A stretch of 64,000 nt of DNA, from assembly GCF_022271435.1 (NCBI RefSeq), contig NZ_JAFIQY010000004.1, positions 248,001 through 312,000 of the forward strand, written 5' to 3'. Shown piece after piece: positions 19,014 through 28,191 of the stretch. A program made the translations under genes and the position numbers. The DNA comes from Streptomyces monomycini. GTDB lineage: Bacteria > Actinomycetota > Actinomycetes > Streptomycetales > Streptomycetaceae. Position 1 is the stretch's first letter; each line of letters starts with the position of its first letter. A model generated the notes under the pieces. That model did no database searches. It was not told the DNA's origin and saw only the letters and a program-made list of their open reading frames with translations.

Positions 19014-22000
19014 TCATGCGAAACCCGCCCACGCGTCGGCCCCGAACGTGCCCTTCACGTCGGACGCGACCGTGGTGGCGTCCACCGTGGCCCGCAAGGC
19101 GTACACGGTCGTCTTGCGGGCGCCGCGGACGCTGAGGCGGACCGGACTGTCACCCGGGTGCTCCGCGAGGATACGTTTCAGCTCCCGGACGGACGCCTCG
19201 GTGATCCGGTGGGCGGGCAGGGTGAGCCGTACGGGCGGGCGGCCGCCGTGCTCGGCGGCGGACACGTCCAGTACCGCGAGTTCCTTGCCGAAGACCTGCA
19301 CGGTTCCGTCCCGGTCCTCGACCCTGCCCTTGACGGAGATGACGTCGTCCTCGGCCAGCGCGTGCTGCACGAGCTGGTAGGCGGCGGGGAAGAAGAGCAC
19401 TTCGACGACGGCGTCGCGGTCCGCGAGCTGCACGACGGCCCAGGCGTTGCCCTGCCGGGTCATCTTGAGCTGGATGCCGGTGATCAGTCCGGACAGGCGC
19501 ACCTCTCCGGTGGTGCGGCCGGAGGCGAGCAGTTCGGCGACGGAGCAGTCCCGGGCGCCTGCGAGGATGTGCTCGGCGCCGTCCAGCGGGTGGGCCGAGA
19601 CGTAGAGACCGAGCATGTCGCGTTCGGTCGCCAGGAGTTGCCGGCGGGGCCACTCCGCGTCGTCGATCGGGAAATCGAGGCCGAAGCCCGGCCCGTCACT
19701 TCCCTCTCCGTCCCCGCCCAGCCCGGCGAAGAGGTCGTCCTGCCCGTAACTCGCCGCCTTCTTGACGGGGATGACCGCGTCGACGGCCTCCTCGTGGACG
19801 GCGGTGAGGCCCTTGCGTGAATGCCCCAGGGAGTCGAAGGCACCGGCCTTGATCAGGGACTCCACGGCCCGCTTGTTCAGTGCGGGCAGGCCGGCCTTGC
19901 CGAGGAAGTCGGCGAAGGAGGTGAACTTTCCTCCCCGGCGGCGCGCTTCGACGACGGCCGCGATGACGTTCTCGCCGACGTTGCGTACGGACCGCAGCCC
20001 GAACCGTACGTCGTCGCCGACGGCGGTGAACTCGGCGACGGACTCGTTCACGTCCGGCTGGAGCACGCGGACGCCGTTCTTGCGGGCGTCCGCGAGGTAG
20101 ACCGCGGCCTTGTCCTTGTCGTCACCGACCGAGGTGAGCAGCGCGGCCATGTACTCGGCCGGATAGTTGGCCTTGAGGTAGGCGGTCCAGTACGAGACGA
20201 GTCCGTACCCGGCGGTGTGGGACTTGTTGAACGCGTAGCCGGAGAACGGCAGCATGACGTCCCACAGGGCTTTGACGGCTTCCTCGCCGTACCCGTTGCT
20301 CCGCATGCCGTCGTGGAACTTGTCCCACTCGGCGGCCAGTACCTCCGGTTTCTTCTTGCCCATCGCACGGCGCAGCAGGTCGGCGCCGCCGAGGGTGTAG
20401 CCGGCCAGTTCCCGGGCGATGGCCATGATCTGCTCCTGGTAGACGAGCAGGTGGAAGGTGGTGCCGAGGATCGGTTCCAGGGCGTCCCGCAACTCGGGGT
20501 GGATCGGGGTGATCTCCTCGCGGCCGGTCTTGCGGTGCGCGTAGCGGGTGTGCGCGTCGGCCGCCATGGGGCCGGGCCGGTAAAGGGCGTTGACGGCGGC
20601 GATGTCCTCGAAGCGGGTGGGTTCCATCTGCCGGAGCAGGACGCGCATGCCGCCGCCGTCGAGCTGGAAGACACCGAACGTGTTGCCCTCGGCCAGCAGC
20701 CGGTACGTCTTCGCGTCGTCCAGCGGGATCACGACGGTGGCCGGGTCGCCGTCCAGGGGGTCCACGGTGGCCAGGCTGACGCCCCGGTTCTCCCGGATGT
20801 TCTCGATGGCCTGGTCGATCACGCCCAGGTTCCGCAGCCCCAGGAAGTCCATCTTGACCAGTCCCATGGCTTCGCAGGACGGGTAGTCGAAGCCGGTGAT
20901 CTTCACGCCGTCCGACGCCCGCATGTGCAGCGGGATGCGGTCGGTGAGCCTCGTCTTGGACAGGATCACCGCCGCGGCGTGCACACCGGTGCCGCGGGTG
21001 AGGCCCTCCACCCCGCGGGCGGTGTCGACGACCCGCCGCACGTCCTGCTCGCCCTCGTACATCTGCCGGACCTCGCCGGCCTCCGCGTACCGCTCGTGGG
21101 CGGGGTCGAAGACGGCGGCCAGCGGGGCGGGCTTGCCGTTCTGGTCCGGCGGGAGCGCCTTGGTGATCCGCTCGCCGTGGGCGTAGGGGTAGCCGAGGAT
21201 GCGCGAGGAGTCCTTGATCGCGTTCTTGGCCTTGATCCTGCCGAACGTGTTCACCATGGCGGTGTACGCGTCGCCGTACTTCTCGGTGACGTAGCGGACC
21301 ATCCGGTCGCGCTGCCGGTCGTCGAAGTCGAGGTCCACGTCCGGCGGGTTGATGCGCTCGGGGTTCAGGAAACGTTCGAAGAGCAGACCGTGCTCCAGGG
21401 GGCACAGCTCGGTGATGCGGGTGGCGTAGGCGACGAGGGAACCGGTGGCCGAGCCGCGGCCGGGACCGAGGGGAATCCGGTTCTGCCGGGCGTGGCGGCA
21501 GATGTCCGCCACGACGAGGAAGTACGAGCTGAAGCCCATCGGGCCGATGACCGCCATCTCGGTCTCGAAGCGCTCCAGGATGTGCGGGGGCACCGGGCTC
21601 CCGTAGCGCATCGCGAGCCCCGCGAGGACTTCCTTGCGCAGCCACGACTCCTGCGTCTCGCCCTCGGGCACGTCCGGGAACTGCGGCATCTCGTCGACAT
21701 GGTCGAAGACCTCGTCGTAGGACTCGACGCGCTCGGCGATCAGCAGGGTGTTGTCGCAGGCTTCCGGCAGTTCGGCGAAGAGGGCGCGCATCTCGGCGGC
21801 GCTCTTGAGGTAGTAGCCGGAGCCGTTGAAGCGGAAGCGGCCCGGGTCGTCCTTGTTCTTGCCGACGCCGATGCACAGCAGGCTGTCGTGGGCGTCGGCC
21901 TGGTCCTCGGTGACGTAGTGCGCGTCGTTGGTGGCCAGAAGGGGGAGGCCCAGGTCCCTGGCCAGGCGCAGCAGGTCCTCCCGGACCTCCCGCTCGATGT

Positions 22001-22616
22001 CCAGGCCGTGGTCCATCAGCTCCAGGAAGTAGTGTTCGCGGCCGAAGATGTCCTGGTAGGCGGCGGCAGCGGCCCTCGCCTCGGCGTACTGGCCCAGCCG
22101 CAGGCGGGTCTGGATCTCGCCGGAGGGGCAGCCGGTGGTGGCGATGATGCCCTCCGGCCGTTCGGCGATCAGCTCGCGGTCCATACGCGGCTTCCCGGCG
22201 GGGAACTGGCCCTCGTAACTGGCCTGCGTACTGAGCCGGAACAGGTTGCGCAGGCCCTGGCTGTTCCGCGCCCACATGGTCAGGTGGGTGAAGCGGCCGC
22301 CGCCGGAGACGTCCTTCGACCCCTCACCGTCCGCGTTCATCGCGCGACGGCCGCCCGGCCCCCAGAACTCCTGCTTGCGTACGAACCGGGACGAAGGCGC
22401 CACGTACGCCTCGATGCCGATGATCGGCCTGATGCCCTCGAAGCCCTTGGCGACCTGCGCGAACTCATAGGCGCCGAACATGTTGCCGTGGTCGCTCATG
22501 GCGATCGCCGGCATGCCCTGCCGGGCCACCTCGCCGAACATCGGCCGCAGCTTCTGCGCACCGTCCAGCATCGAGTACTCGGTGTGATTGTGCAGGTGGA
22601 CGAAGGAATCCGGCAC
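19014..22616 (-). CDS. dnaE: DNA polymerase III alpha subunit (DnaE), probable second copy
   Basis: A 1200-residue C-family polymerase. It has an N-terminal PHP domain (FVHLHNHTEYSMLDGAQ), the palm catalytic pair in PPDVDLDFDDRQRDR, the third Asp in VKMDFLGLRNLGVID, the fingers AMGKKKPEVLAAEWDKF, an HhH region, a clamp-binding QDDLF and a C-terminal OB fold (VRLSGLITGIQLKMT). All catalytic residues are intact. GTG at 22616 has GGGAGG upstream; an in-frame start at 22682 is less likely. From memory the canonical streptomycete replicative DnaE begins MSKPPFTHLHVHTQYSLLDG and differs throughout, so this seems a paralogue. It stands alone, divergent from a LysR gene. Confidence 0.9.
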   Translation of the reverse strand: MPDSFVHLHNHTEYSMLDGAQKLRPMFGEVARQGMPAIAMSDHGNMFGAYEFAQVAKGFEGIRPIIGIEAYVAPSSRFVRKQEFWGPGGRRAMNADGEGSKDVSGGGRFTHLTMWARNSQGLRNLFRLSTQASYEGQFPAGKPRMDRELIAERPEGIIATTGCPSGEIQTRLRLGQYAEARAAAAAYQDIFGREHYFLELMDHGLDIEREVREDLLRLARDLGLPLLATNDAHYVTEDQADAHDSLLCIGVGKNKDDPGRFRFNGSGYYLKSAAEMRALFAELPEACDNTLLIAERVESYDEVFDHVDEMPQFPDVPEGETQESWLRKEVLAGLAMRYGSPVPPHILERFETEMAVIGPMGFSSYFLVVADICRHARQNRIPLGPGRGSATGSLVAYATRITELCPLEHGLLFERFLNPERINPPDVDLDFDDRQRDRMVRYVTEKYGDAYTAMVNTFGRIKAKNAIKDSSRILGYPYAHGERITKALPPDQNGKPAPLAAVFDPAHERYAEAGEVRQMYEGEQDVRRVVDTARGVEGLTRGTGVHAAAVILSKTRLTDRIPLHMRASDGVKITGFDYPSCEAMGLVKMDFLGLRNLGVIDQAIENIRENRGVSLATVDPLDGDPATVVIPLDDAKTYRLLAEGNTFGVFQLDGGGMRVLLRQMEPTRFEDIAAVNALYRPGPMAADAHTRYAHRKTGREEITPIHPELRDALEPILGTTFHLLVYQEQIMAIARELAGYTLGGADLLRRAMGKKKPEVLAAEWDKFHDGMRSNGYGEEAVKALWDVMLPFSGYAFNKSHTAGYGLVSYWTAYLKANYPAEYMAALLTSVGDDKDKAAVYLADARKNGVRVLQPDVNESVAEFTAVGDDVRFGLRSVRNVGENVIAAVVEARRRGGKFTSFADFLGKAGLPALNKRAVESLIKAGAFDSLGHSRKGLTAVHEEAVDAVIPVKKAASYGQDDLFAGLGGDGEGSDGPGFGLDFPIDDAEWPRRQLLATERDMLGLYVSAHPLDGAEHILAGARDCSVAELLASGRTTGEVRLSGLITGIQLKMTRQGNAWAVVQLADRDAVVEVLFFPAAYQLVQHALAEDDVISVKGRVEDRDGTVQVFGKELAVLDVSAAEHGGRPPVRLTLPAHRITEASVRELKRILAEHPGDSPVRLSVRGARKTTVYALRATVDATTVASDVKGTFGADAWAGFA

Positions 22617-22782
22617 GGGTGCATCGCCTCCGGGAGGGGGAGCCAGGGGGTGCCTGCCAAACCGCAGGTTGACCGGAGACATCCAAGCGAGCGCCGAGTT
22701 CCCGGATCAAGCAACCGGATGACCACCCGCGATCAACGATCGGTTGTCCACCCTGTCCGTCCGCCCGCCTAGGATGTCCGGC

Positions 22783-23766
22783 GTGGATCTCACTGCCGTA
22801 CGCACCTTCGTCGCCGCCGCGGACGCGGGACAGTTCCAGGAAGCCGCCGCCGACCTGTCGATCACCCCGCAGGCCGTCTCCAAGCGCATCGCCGTGCTGG
22901 AGAAGGACCTCGCCGTGCCGCTGTTCAGCCGTACGGCCCGCGGGGCCCGGCTCACCATCGACGGACAGGCGTTCCTGCCGTACGCCCGGGCCCTCCTCCA
23001 GGCCGAGGAACGCGCCGCCGCTTCGGTACGGCCGGGGCGCCGGGCGCTGCGCGTCGACGTGATCGGCCGCCGGGTCTCGGTCGCCGGGCTGCTGCGCGGC
23101 TTCCACCGCGCGCACCCCGGGACCGAGCTCGACGTGGTGACCCTGTTCGACTCCGACACGGCCATCGCCGCCGTCCGGTCCGGCACCATCGACGCGACCT
23201 TCCGCGCCGTGACCATGCCGGGCCGGCGGCTCCCCGACGAGGTGCGGGCCACGCCGGTCTACGACGAACCGCTGCACCTGTTCACCGGACCGGCGCACGA
23301 GTTCGCCGCCGCCCGCGCGGTCGCGCCCGCCCAGCTCGCCGGGCGCCGGATCTGGATGCCCGGCAACATGCCCGGCACCGAGTGGGCGGCGTACTACGAC
23401 GAACTCGCCGCCACCTTCGGCCTCACCGTCGAAGCGACCGGCCCCAACTTCGGCATCGAGCACCTCCTCGACACGATCGCGGCCTCCTCGACCCTGGCGA
23501 CCTTCGTCAGCGAGCAGACTCCCCTGGTCTGGCCGGCCGGCCACGACCTGCGCAGCATCCCCCTGCACGAACCGACCCCGGTCTACCCGCACTCACTGAT
23601 CTGGCGCGCCGACAACCCGCACCCCGCCCTCGCCGCGCTGCGCGAGCACCTCACGGCCGCGTACCCCGGACGCCCTGAGAGCGGGGTGTGGACGCCGGAG
23701 TGGGTGCTGCCGGCCCCGGGCCAGGTTCAGGCGCCCGGCCAGGTTCAGGCCCGCAGCCAGGCGTAG
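22783..23766 (+). CDS. LysR-family transcriptional regulator
   Basis: A 327-residue LysR regulator. The N-terminal winged helix is LTAVRTFVAAADAGQFQEAAADLSITPQAVSKRIAVLE (quoted in part), followed by a periplasmic-binding-like effector domain from residue about 90. GTG at 22783 is preceded by AGGATG; an in-frame ATG at 22774 is possible. The C-terminus holds two copies of the motif PGQVQ from a short duplication. It is divergent from dnaE (167 bases) and its 3' end overlaps the convergent flavoprotein gene by 22 bases. Its targets are unknown; CAACCG/CGGTTG arms in the dnaE intergenic region are a weak operator candidate. Confidence 0.85.
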   Translation: MDLTAVRTFVAAADAGQFQEAAADLSITPQAVSKRIAVLEKDLAVPLFSRTARGARLTIDGQAFLPYARALLQAEERAAASVRPGRRALRVDVIGRRVSVAGLLRGFHRAHPGTELDVVTLFDSDTAIAAVRSGTIDATFRAVTMPGRRLPDEVRATPVYDEPLHLFTGPAHEFAAARAVAPAQLAGRRIWMPGNMPGTEWAAYYDELAATFGLTVEATGPNFGIEHLLDTIAASSTLATFVSEQTPLVWPAGHDLRSIPLHEPTPVYPHSLIWRADNPHPALAALREHLTAAYPGRPESGVWTPEWVLPAPGQVQAPGQVQARSQA

Positions 23767-24836
23767 ACGGCGGTGCGGGCGCCGAACTTCGCGTAGCGGC
23801 AGACCTGTTCCTTGATCACCGCCGCCGCGCGCCCGGCGAGGTGGAGCCGCCGCGCCGTACCGTCCCGGCGGTCGACCTGAAGCAGCCCGTCGCGGCGGCC
23901 GAGGCTCACGCCCTGCCCGGTGTACCCCATGGCGTACGGCTGGGGCCGGCGACCCTGGACCGACCGTGCCAGCGTGTCCGCGGCGTGTGCGCCCTGCGGC
24001 ATGGCCGTCGCGCAGGCCGCCCGCGAGCCGGGGACCGCCGCGCAGTCACCGACGACGAAGATCCGCGGATCGGTGACACTGCGCAGAAATCCGTCGACCA
24101 CCGCACGTCCGGCGTCATCCACCTCCAGTCCGCTCCGGGCAGCCAGATCGGGCACGCTCCCGATGACCGCCCACAGCGTGAGGCCGGAGGCGAATTGCCG
24201 GCCCGCCCGGAGGCGCACCACGTCGCCACCCCCGTCCCCGGCGCCGGGGTCGATCCGCGCGACCGCGTCCTCCACGACCTCCACACGCAGCCGCTCCAGC
24301 CCCGTGAGCACCCGCTTCCGCGCTCCCGCCGACAGACTCGCACCGATCGTCTGCCCCACGAGGCGCACCCGGAGGTCGGGCCGCCCGAAGGCGATCTCGG
24401 AGGCCGTCTCGATGCCCGTCAGCCCGCCGCCGACGACGGTGACCGCCGCCCCGCCGGGCAGCTCGGCCAGCGCGGCCCGCGCCTCCTCGGCCCCTTCCCA
24501 GGTCCCCATCGCGACCGCACCCGGCAGCGGTACGGCCGTACTGCCCACCGCGAGGAACAGGTGATCGAAGTCGAGGCTCGCCCCGTCGCCGAGAACGACC
24601 TGACCGTCAGCGATCTTGTCGACGGTGCCCACCCGCACCGTGATGCCTTCGCTCAGCATCGACGCCAGCGGCACCGCCGCGGCTCCGGTCCCCGCGACCT
24701 GTTCGTGCAGCCGCACCCGTTCGACGAAGTCCGGCCGGGGGTTGATCACCGTGATCTCCGCCGACTTCACCTTCTTGGCCAGCCGGTTCGCCGCGATCGT
24801 CCCCGCGTAACCGGCTCCTACCACCACAACCCTCAT
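23745..24836 (-). CDS. NAD(P)/FAD-dependent oxidoreductase (NDH-2-like)
   Basis: A 363-residue two-dinucleotide-binding flavoprotein. The FAD-binding motif is VVVGAGYAGTIAANRLA at the N-terminus, the NAD(P) motif is VTVVGGGLTGIETASEIA near residue 145, and the second FAD motif is RIFVVGDCAAVPG near residue 270. It resembles type II NADH dehydrogenases or related disulfide-independent reductases that pass electrons to quinone. ATG at 24836 has GGGAGG upstream. The last 22 bases overlap the end of the LysR gene tail to tail. The electron acceptor is not evident. Confidence 0.85.
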   Translation of the reverse strand: MRVVVVGAGYAGTIAANRLAKKVKSAEITVINPRPDFVERVRLHEQVAGTGAAAVPLASMLSEGITVRVGTVDKIADGQVVLGDGASLDFDHLFLAVGSTAVPLPGAVAMGTWEGAEEARAALAELPGGAAVTVVGGGLTGIETASEIAFGRPDLRVRLVGQTIGASLSAGARKRVLTGLERLRVEVVEDAVARIDPGAGDGGGDVVRLRAGRQFASGLTLWAVIGSVPDLAARSGLEVDDAGRAVVDGFLRSVTDPRIFVVGDCAAVPGSRAACATAMPQGAHAADTLARSVQGRRPQPYAMGYTGQGVSLGRRDGLLQVDRRDGTARRLHLAGRAAAVIKEQVCRYAKFGARTAVYAWLRA

Positions 24837-24957
24837 GCGTGCCTCCCGTGGTGTCGTCACTTCACACACGGGACGGCTCCGGCCCTCGCATCCGTGACAG
24901 CCCTCCGGAGTGAACTGCATCACCCGCGGCCGCCACGGAGCAGCCCACGCCCCTCCC

Positions 24958-25317
24958 CTACCCCATCGACAGCCGCGTCCGCACCAACGTCACGACTTCG
25001 TCGTCCGTGAGGCCGAGGGAGCGGGCCTCGGCCACCAGCCGGCCCGCCTGTTCGGTGAGACGTACGCGCGCCGGGGAGGCATCGCCGGTCACCACGGCGC
25101 CACGGCCGCGGCGCAGCTCGATCAGGCCCTCGTCCTTCAGCCGCTGGTAACCGCGCAGCACCGTATGGACGTTGACGCCCAGGGACTCGGCGACCGCGCG
25201 GGCCGCGGGCAGCCGTTCGCCGGACCGTACGGAGCCTTCGGCGAGCGCCCCGCGGACCGAGGCGGCGATCTGGTCGCCGAGCGGGACCGGGGAGCCGTGG
25301 TCGACACGGAAGAGCAC
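24958..25317 (-). CDS. GntR-family (YtrA-type) regulator
   Basis: A 119-residue GntR regulator of the short YtrA subfamily. It has a winged helix with GERLPAARAVAESLGVNVHTVLRGYQRLKDEG (quoted in part) and only a short helical C-terminal dimerisation tail. GTG at 25317 follows AAGGAGG and starts one base after the stop of the DUF1648 gene. YtrA-type regulators usually control the operon they belong to, so the target is probably the pair itself. Confidence 0.9.
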   Translation of the reverse strand: MLFRVDHGSPVPLGDQIAASVRGALAEGSVRSGERLPAARAVAESLGVNVHTVLRGYQRLKDEGLIELRRGRGAVVTGDASPARVRLTEQAGRLVAEARSLGLTDDEVVTLVRTRLSMG

Positions 25318-25318
25318 G

Positions 25319-26365
25319 TCAGCCTCCTTGGCCGGAGCTGGAGCCGGGACCGGAGCCGGGGCCGGGGCCGGCCGTGGGGGTCTTGGCCGCGAGCGCGTTC
25401 AGGAGCGCCGCCGCGGTGGCCGCGTCGTCGACGGTCACCACGAACACCCGGCCGTTCGTCAGCCGCAGCGCCAGCGCCTCACCGGCGCGCAGCACGATGC
25501 CGCTGCGCCCGGATCGTATCCGGTAGCCCCAGCCACCGAAGTCGGCCAGCGGCCTGACCCGCTGGACACCCGCCTCCGCCACCCGGGCGAGAGGGATACG
25601 CAGGCGGGGACGCGGCAGCACGGGCGAGGCGACGGTCAGGCCGCGGTGGTCGACGGTGACCCGTACCCCCGCGAACGCGACGCAGAGCAGACACACGGCG
25701 GCGAAGACGGCCGCCCCGGCCCAGCTCCCCGAGACGCCGATGAACACACCGGCGACCAGCAGCCCGGGGCCGAGGACGAGCAGGGCGGGCGAGCCGACGG
25801 TCCGCGACCAGCTCGCCCGTTCGCCGTCCGCGAGGGCGAGCGGCGGTGTGCTCCGCGACGGCCCGGCCACCCGGTCCGCCCGCACCCGGTCGGGCCCGGC
25901 GCACAGCCACCCCACCCCGCCGCTGAGCAGCGCCACCCCCAGGGCCACGCCCAGGTGCCCCACCGGGAGCCGGACCGCCGACGCGTCACCGGCGTCCGCG
26001 TTCGCCAGCAGGCTCGACACCCCCAGACAGCCGAACAGACCCGCCAGCGCGTAGCCGACACCGATCGCCCAGCGCAGGACGCCCGCCGCTGCGTTGCGGA
26101 GCACCAGTACGCCGATGACGACCCCGAAGACGAGTGGCATGACCGCCCACAGCATGAGGAAGTCGGACACGGAGGCGAAAGCATCGCTGGCGCCGCCGGC
26201 GGTGAAGTGCACGGCCAGCGGATCGGGCATCCGGTCACGCAGCGTCCAGAAGACCGCGGCGACGGCCGCGAAGGCGAGGAGGAACGGCAGTACGGCGATC
26301 AGCGCCCGCCACGGGCGACGGGCATCGGGCGGCCCGACGGCGGACCCGACGTGCACGGCATTCAT
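25319..26365 (-). CDS. DUF1648 membrane protein
   Basis: A 348-residue membrane protein with about eight hydrophobic segments. The DUF1648 motif near the N-terminus is RMPDPLAVHFTAGGASDAFAS. The C-terminal third is a soluble PH-like region (VRVTVDHRGLTVASPVL), followed by a Gly/Pro/Ser-rich tail. DUF1648 proteins often lie next to short GntR regulators, as here; the best-known relative is B. subtilis SdpI, a toxin-immunity protein. That function is only an analogy. ATG at 26365 is preceded by GGGGG. An imperfect palindrome ATTCGCATACCAAT just upstream could be the GntR operator. Confidence 0.82.
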   Translation of the reverse strand: MNAVHVGSAVGPPDARRPWRALIAVLPFLLAFAAVAAVFWTLRDRMPDPLAVHFTAGGASDAFASVSDFLMLWAVMPLVFGVVIGVLVLRNAAAGVLRWAIGVGYALAGLFGCLGVSSLLANADAGDASAVRLPVGHLGVALGVALLSGGVGWLCAGPDRVRADRVAGPSRSTPPLALADGERASWSRTVGSPALLVLGPGLLVAGVFIGVSGSWAGAAVFAAVCLLCVAFAGVRVTVDHRGLTVASPVLPRPRLRIPLARVAEAGVQRVRPLADFGGWGYRIRSGRSGIVLRAGEALALRLTNGRVFVVTVDDAATAAALLNALAAKTPTAGPGPGSGPGSSSGQGG

Positions 26366-26490
26366 GAGCGCCCCCTTTTATTCGCATACCAATAGAACAA
26401 CCATAACCGCAGCCCGGCCCACCCGGCCACGCCCCTCGGAACCAGTCCACCGCCGAAACTCACCCCCACCCGACACCCGACTACTCGTCG

Positions 26491-26506
26491 ATCTCATATC
26501 TGAGAT
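26491..26506. promoter_or_regulatory. Palindromic operator candidate in front of murA2
   Basis: ATCTCATATCTGAGAT has 6-base perfect arms and ends 12 bases before the murA2 ATG. It shares the ATCTC-N6-GAGAT pattern of 13396-13408 near acnA. The MurA2 protein carries its own HTH, so self-binding is a possibility. Confidence 0.55.
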
Positions 26507-26518
26507 ACCGTCTTGCTC

Positions 26519-28048
26519 ATGGCAGACGACTACCTCGTACGCATCGGCAGGCTCATCCGCGACGCGCGGCAGCATCGGGGCTGGACCCAGACGCAGCTCG
26601 CGGAGGCGCTCGGCACGAGCCAGAGCGCGGTCAACCGCATCGAACGCGGTAACCAGAACATCAGCCTTGAGATGATCGCGAGGATTGGCGAGGCCCTGGA
26701 CAGTGAAATCGTCTCGCTCGGGTACGCGGGACCCATGCACCTCCGCGTCGTCGGCGGCCGGCGCCTGTCCGGAAGCATCGACGTCAAGACGAGCAAGAAC
26801 GCGTGCGTGGCGCTGCTGTGCGCCACGCTCCTCAACGCGGGCCGCACCACGCTGCGCAGGGTGGCCCGTATCGAGGAGGTCTACCGGATCCTGGAGGTGC
26901 TGGGCAGCATCGGCGTCCGCACCCGCTGGATCAACGACGGCAACGACCTGGAGATCGTGCCGCCGGCCGAACTCGACCTGGACGCCATGGACACGGAGGC
27001 GGCGCGCCGCACCCGTAGCGTCATCATGTTCCTCGGTCCCCTGCTGCACCGCATGGACAACTTCAAGATCCCGTACGCGGGCGGCTGCGACCTCGGCACG
27101 CGGACGATCACGCCGCACATGACGGCGCTGCGCCACTTCGGCCTGGAGATCACCGCCACCGAGGGCACGTACCACGCCGACGTGGACCGCTCCGTCTCCC
27201 CCAAGCGCGCGATCGTGCTGACCGAGCGCGGAGACACCGTCACCGAGAACGCGCTGCTGGCCGCGGCCCGCCACGACGGCGTCACCGTCATCCGCAACGC
27301 CTCCTCCAACTACATGGTCCAGGACCTGTGCTTCTTCCTGGAGGAACTGGGCGTACGGGTCGAGGGCGTCGGCACCACCACGCTGACCGTGCACGGCGTC
27401 GCGCACATCGACCGCGACGTGGACTACGCGCCGTCCGAGGACCCGGTCGAGGCGATGAGCCTGCTGGCGGCCGCCGTCGTCACCGAGTCCGAACTGACGA
27501 TCCGCCGCGTCCCGGTCGAGTTCCTGGAGATCGAACTCGCCGTCCTGGAGGAGATGGGCCTCAACCACGAGCGCAGCGCGGAGTACGCCGCCGACAACGG
27601 CCGCACCCGCCTCATCGACCTGACGGTCCGCCCCTCCAAGCTCCAGGCCCCCCTGGACAAGATCCACCCCATGCCGTTCCCCGGCCTGAACATCGACAAC
27701 GTCCCGTTCTTCGCGGCCATCGCGGCCAGCGCCCAGGGCCAGACCCTGATCCACGACTGGGTCTACGACAACCGCGCCATCTACCTCACCGACCTCAACC
27801 GCCTCGGCGCCCAGGTCAAACTCCTCGACCCGCACCGCGTCCTGGTCGACGGCCCCACCCGCTGGCGCTCCGCCGAAATGATGTGCCCGCCGGCCCTGCG
27901 CCCCGCGGTGGTCATCCTGCTGGCCATGATGGCGGCCGAGGGCACGTCGGTGCTGCGCAACGTCTATGTCATCAACCGGGGGTACGAGGACCTGGCGGAG
28001 CGGCTGAACTCGATCGGGGCGCAGATCGAGATCTTCCGGGACATCTGA
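26519..28048 (+). CDS. murA2: UDP-N-acetylglucosamine 1-carboxyvinyltransferase with N-terminal XRE domain (MurA2)
   Basis: A 509-residue fusion. Residues 1-70 are a cro/C1-type helix-turn-helix (RGWTQTQLAEALGTSQSAVN), then an EPSP-synthase-fold MurA of about 430 residues (LRVVGGRRLSGSIDVKTSKNA). MurA transfers enolpyruvate from PEP to UDP-GlcNAc, the first step of peptidoglycan synthesis. The catalytic-loop Cys typical of MurA is not obvious: the corresponding loop reads AGGCDLGTRTITPH, which does contain a Cys. ATG at 26519 is preferred; an upstream in-frame TTG at 26513 adds two residues. From memory this is the SCO5998-type second MurA. It borders the left end of the island. Confidence 0.92.
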   Translation: MADDYLVRIGRLIRDARQHRGWTQTQLAEALGTSQSAVNRIERGNQNISLEMIARIGEALDSEIVSLGYAGPMHLRVVGGRRLSGSIDVKTSKNACVALLCATLLNAGRTTLRRVARIEEVYRILEVLGSIGVRTRWINDGNDLEIVPPAELDLDAMDTEAARRTRSVIMFLGPLLHRMDNFKIPYAGGCDLGTRTITPHMTALRHFGLEITATEGTYHADVDRSVSPKRAIVLTERGDTVTENALLAAARHDGVTVIRNASSNYMVQDLCFFLEELGVRVEGVGTTTLTVHGVAHIDRDVDYAPSEDPVEAMSLLAAAVVTESELTIRRVPVEFLEIELAVLEEMGLNHERSAEYAADNGRTRLIDLTVRPSKLQAPLDKIHPMPFPGLNIDNVPFFAAIAASAQGQTLIHDWVYDNRAIYLTDLNRLGAQVKLLDPHRVLVDGPTRWRSAEMMCPPALRPAVVILLAMMAAEGTSVLRNVYVINRGYEDLAERLNSIGAQIEIFRDI

Positions 28049-28052
28049 GGGA

Positions 28053-28136
28053 CGAGTGCCGCCACACCCCGCCTGACCTGCTGTTTAGCAGGTCAGAGAA
28101 GGGTGCGGCGGCATCCCTGGGACTTCTCTGGGACTT
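28053..28136. other. Left attachment-site region of the island (hairpin plus CTGGGACTT iterons)
   Basis: This begins five bases after the murA2 stop. A long imperfect hairpin spans 28057-28113, with the perfect inner stem TGACCTGCT/AGCAGGTCA. It is followed by CTGGGACTT at 28117-28125 and 28128-28136, 11 bases apart, that is, on the same helix face. The same arrangement recurs at 44840-44913, 16.8 kb away. The hairpin probably also terminates murA2. I read it as attL, with iterons as integrase arm sites; that reading is an inference. Confidence 0.75.
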
Positions 28137-28191
28137 TGGGCCTGCGGCGGGATACGGGCCACGCTCCACAGGCTCTCCCGACCCCCTGCGT

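Noticed and set aside
19821..22772. A long plus-strand frame opposite dnaE
   Set aside because: Antisense shadow of a well-defined polymerase gene.
28057..28113. The hairpin after murA2 as only a terminator
   Set aside because: A near copy with a perfect 25-bp stem occurs 16.8 kb away at the other island end, so it belongs to the attachment region as well.
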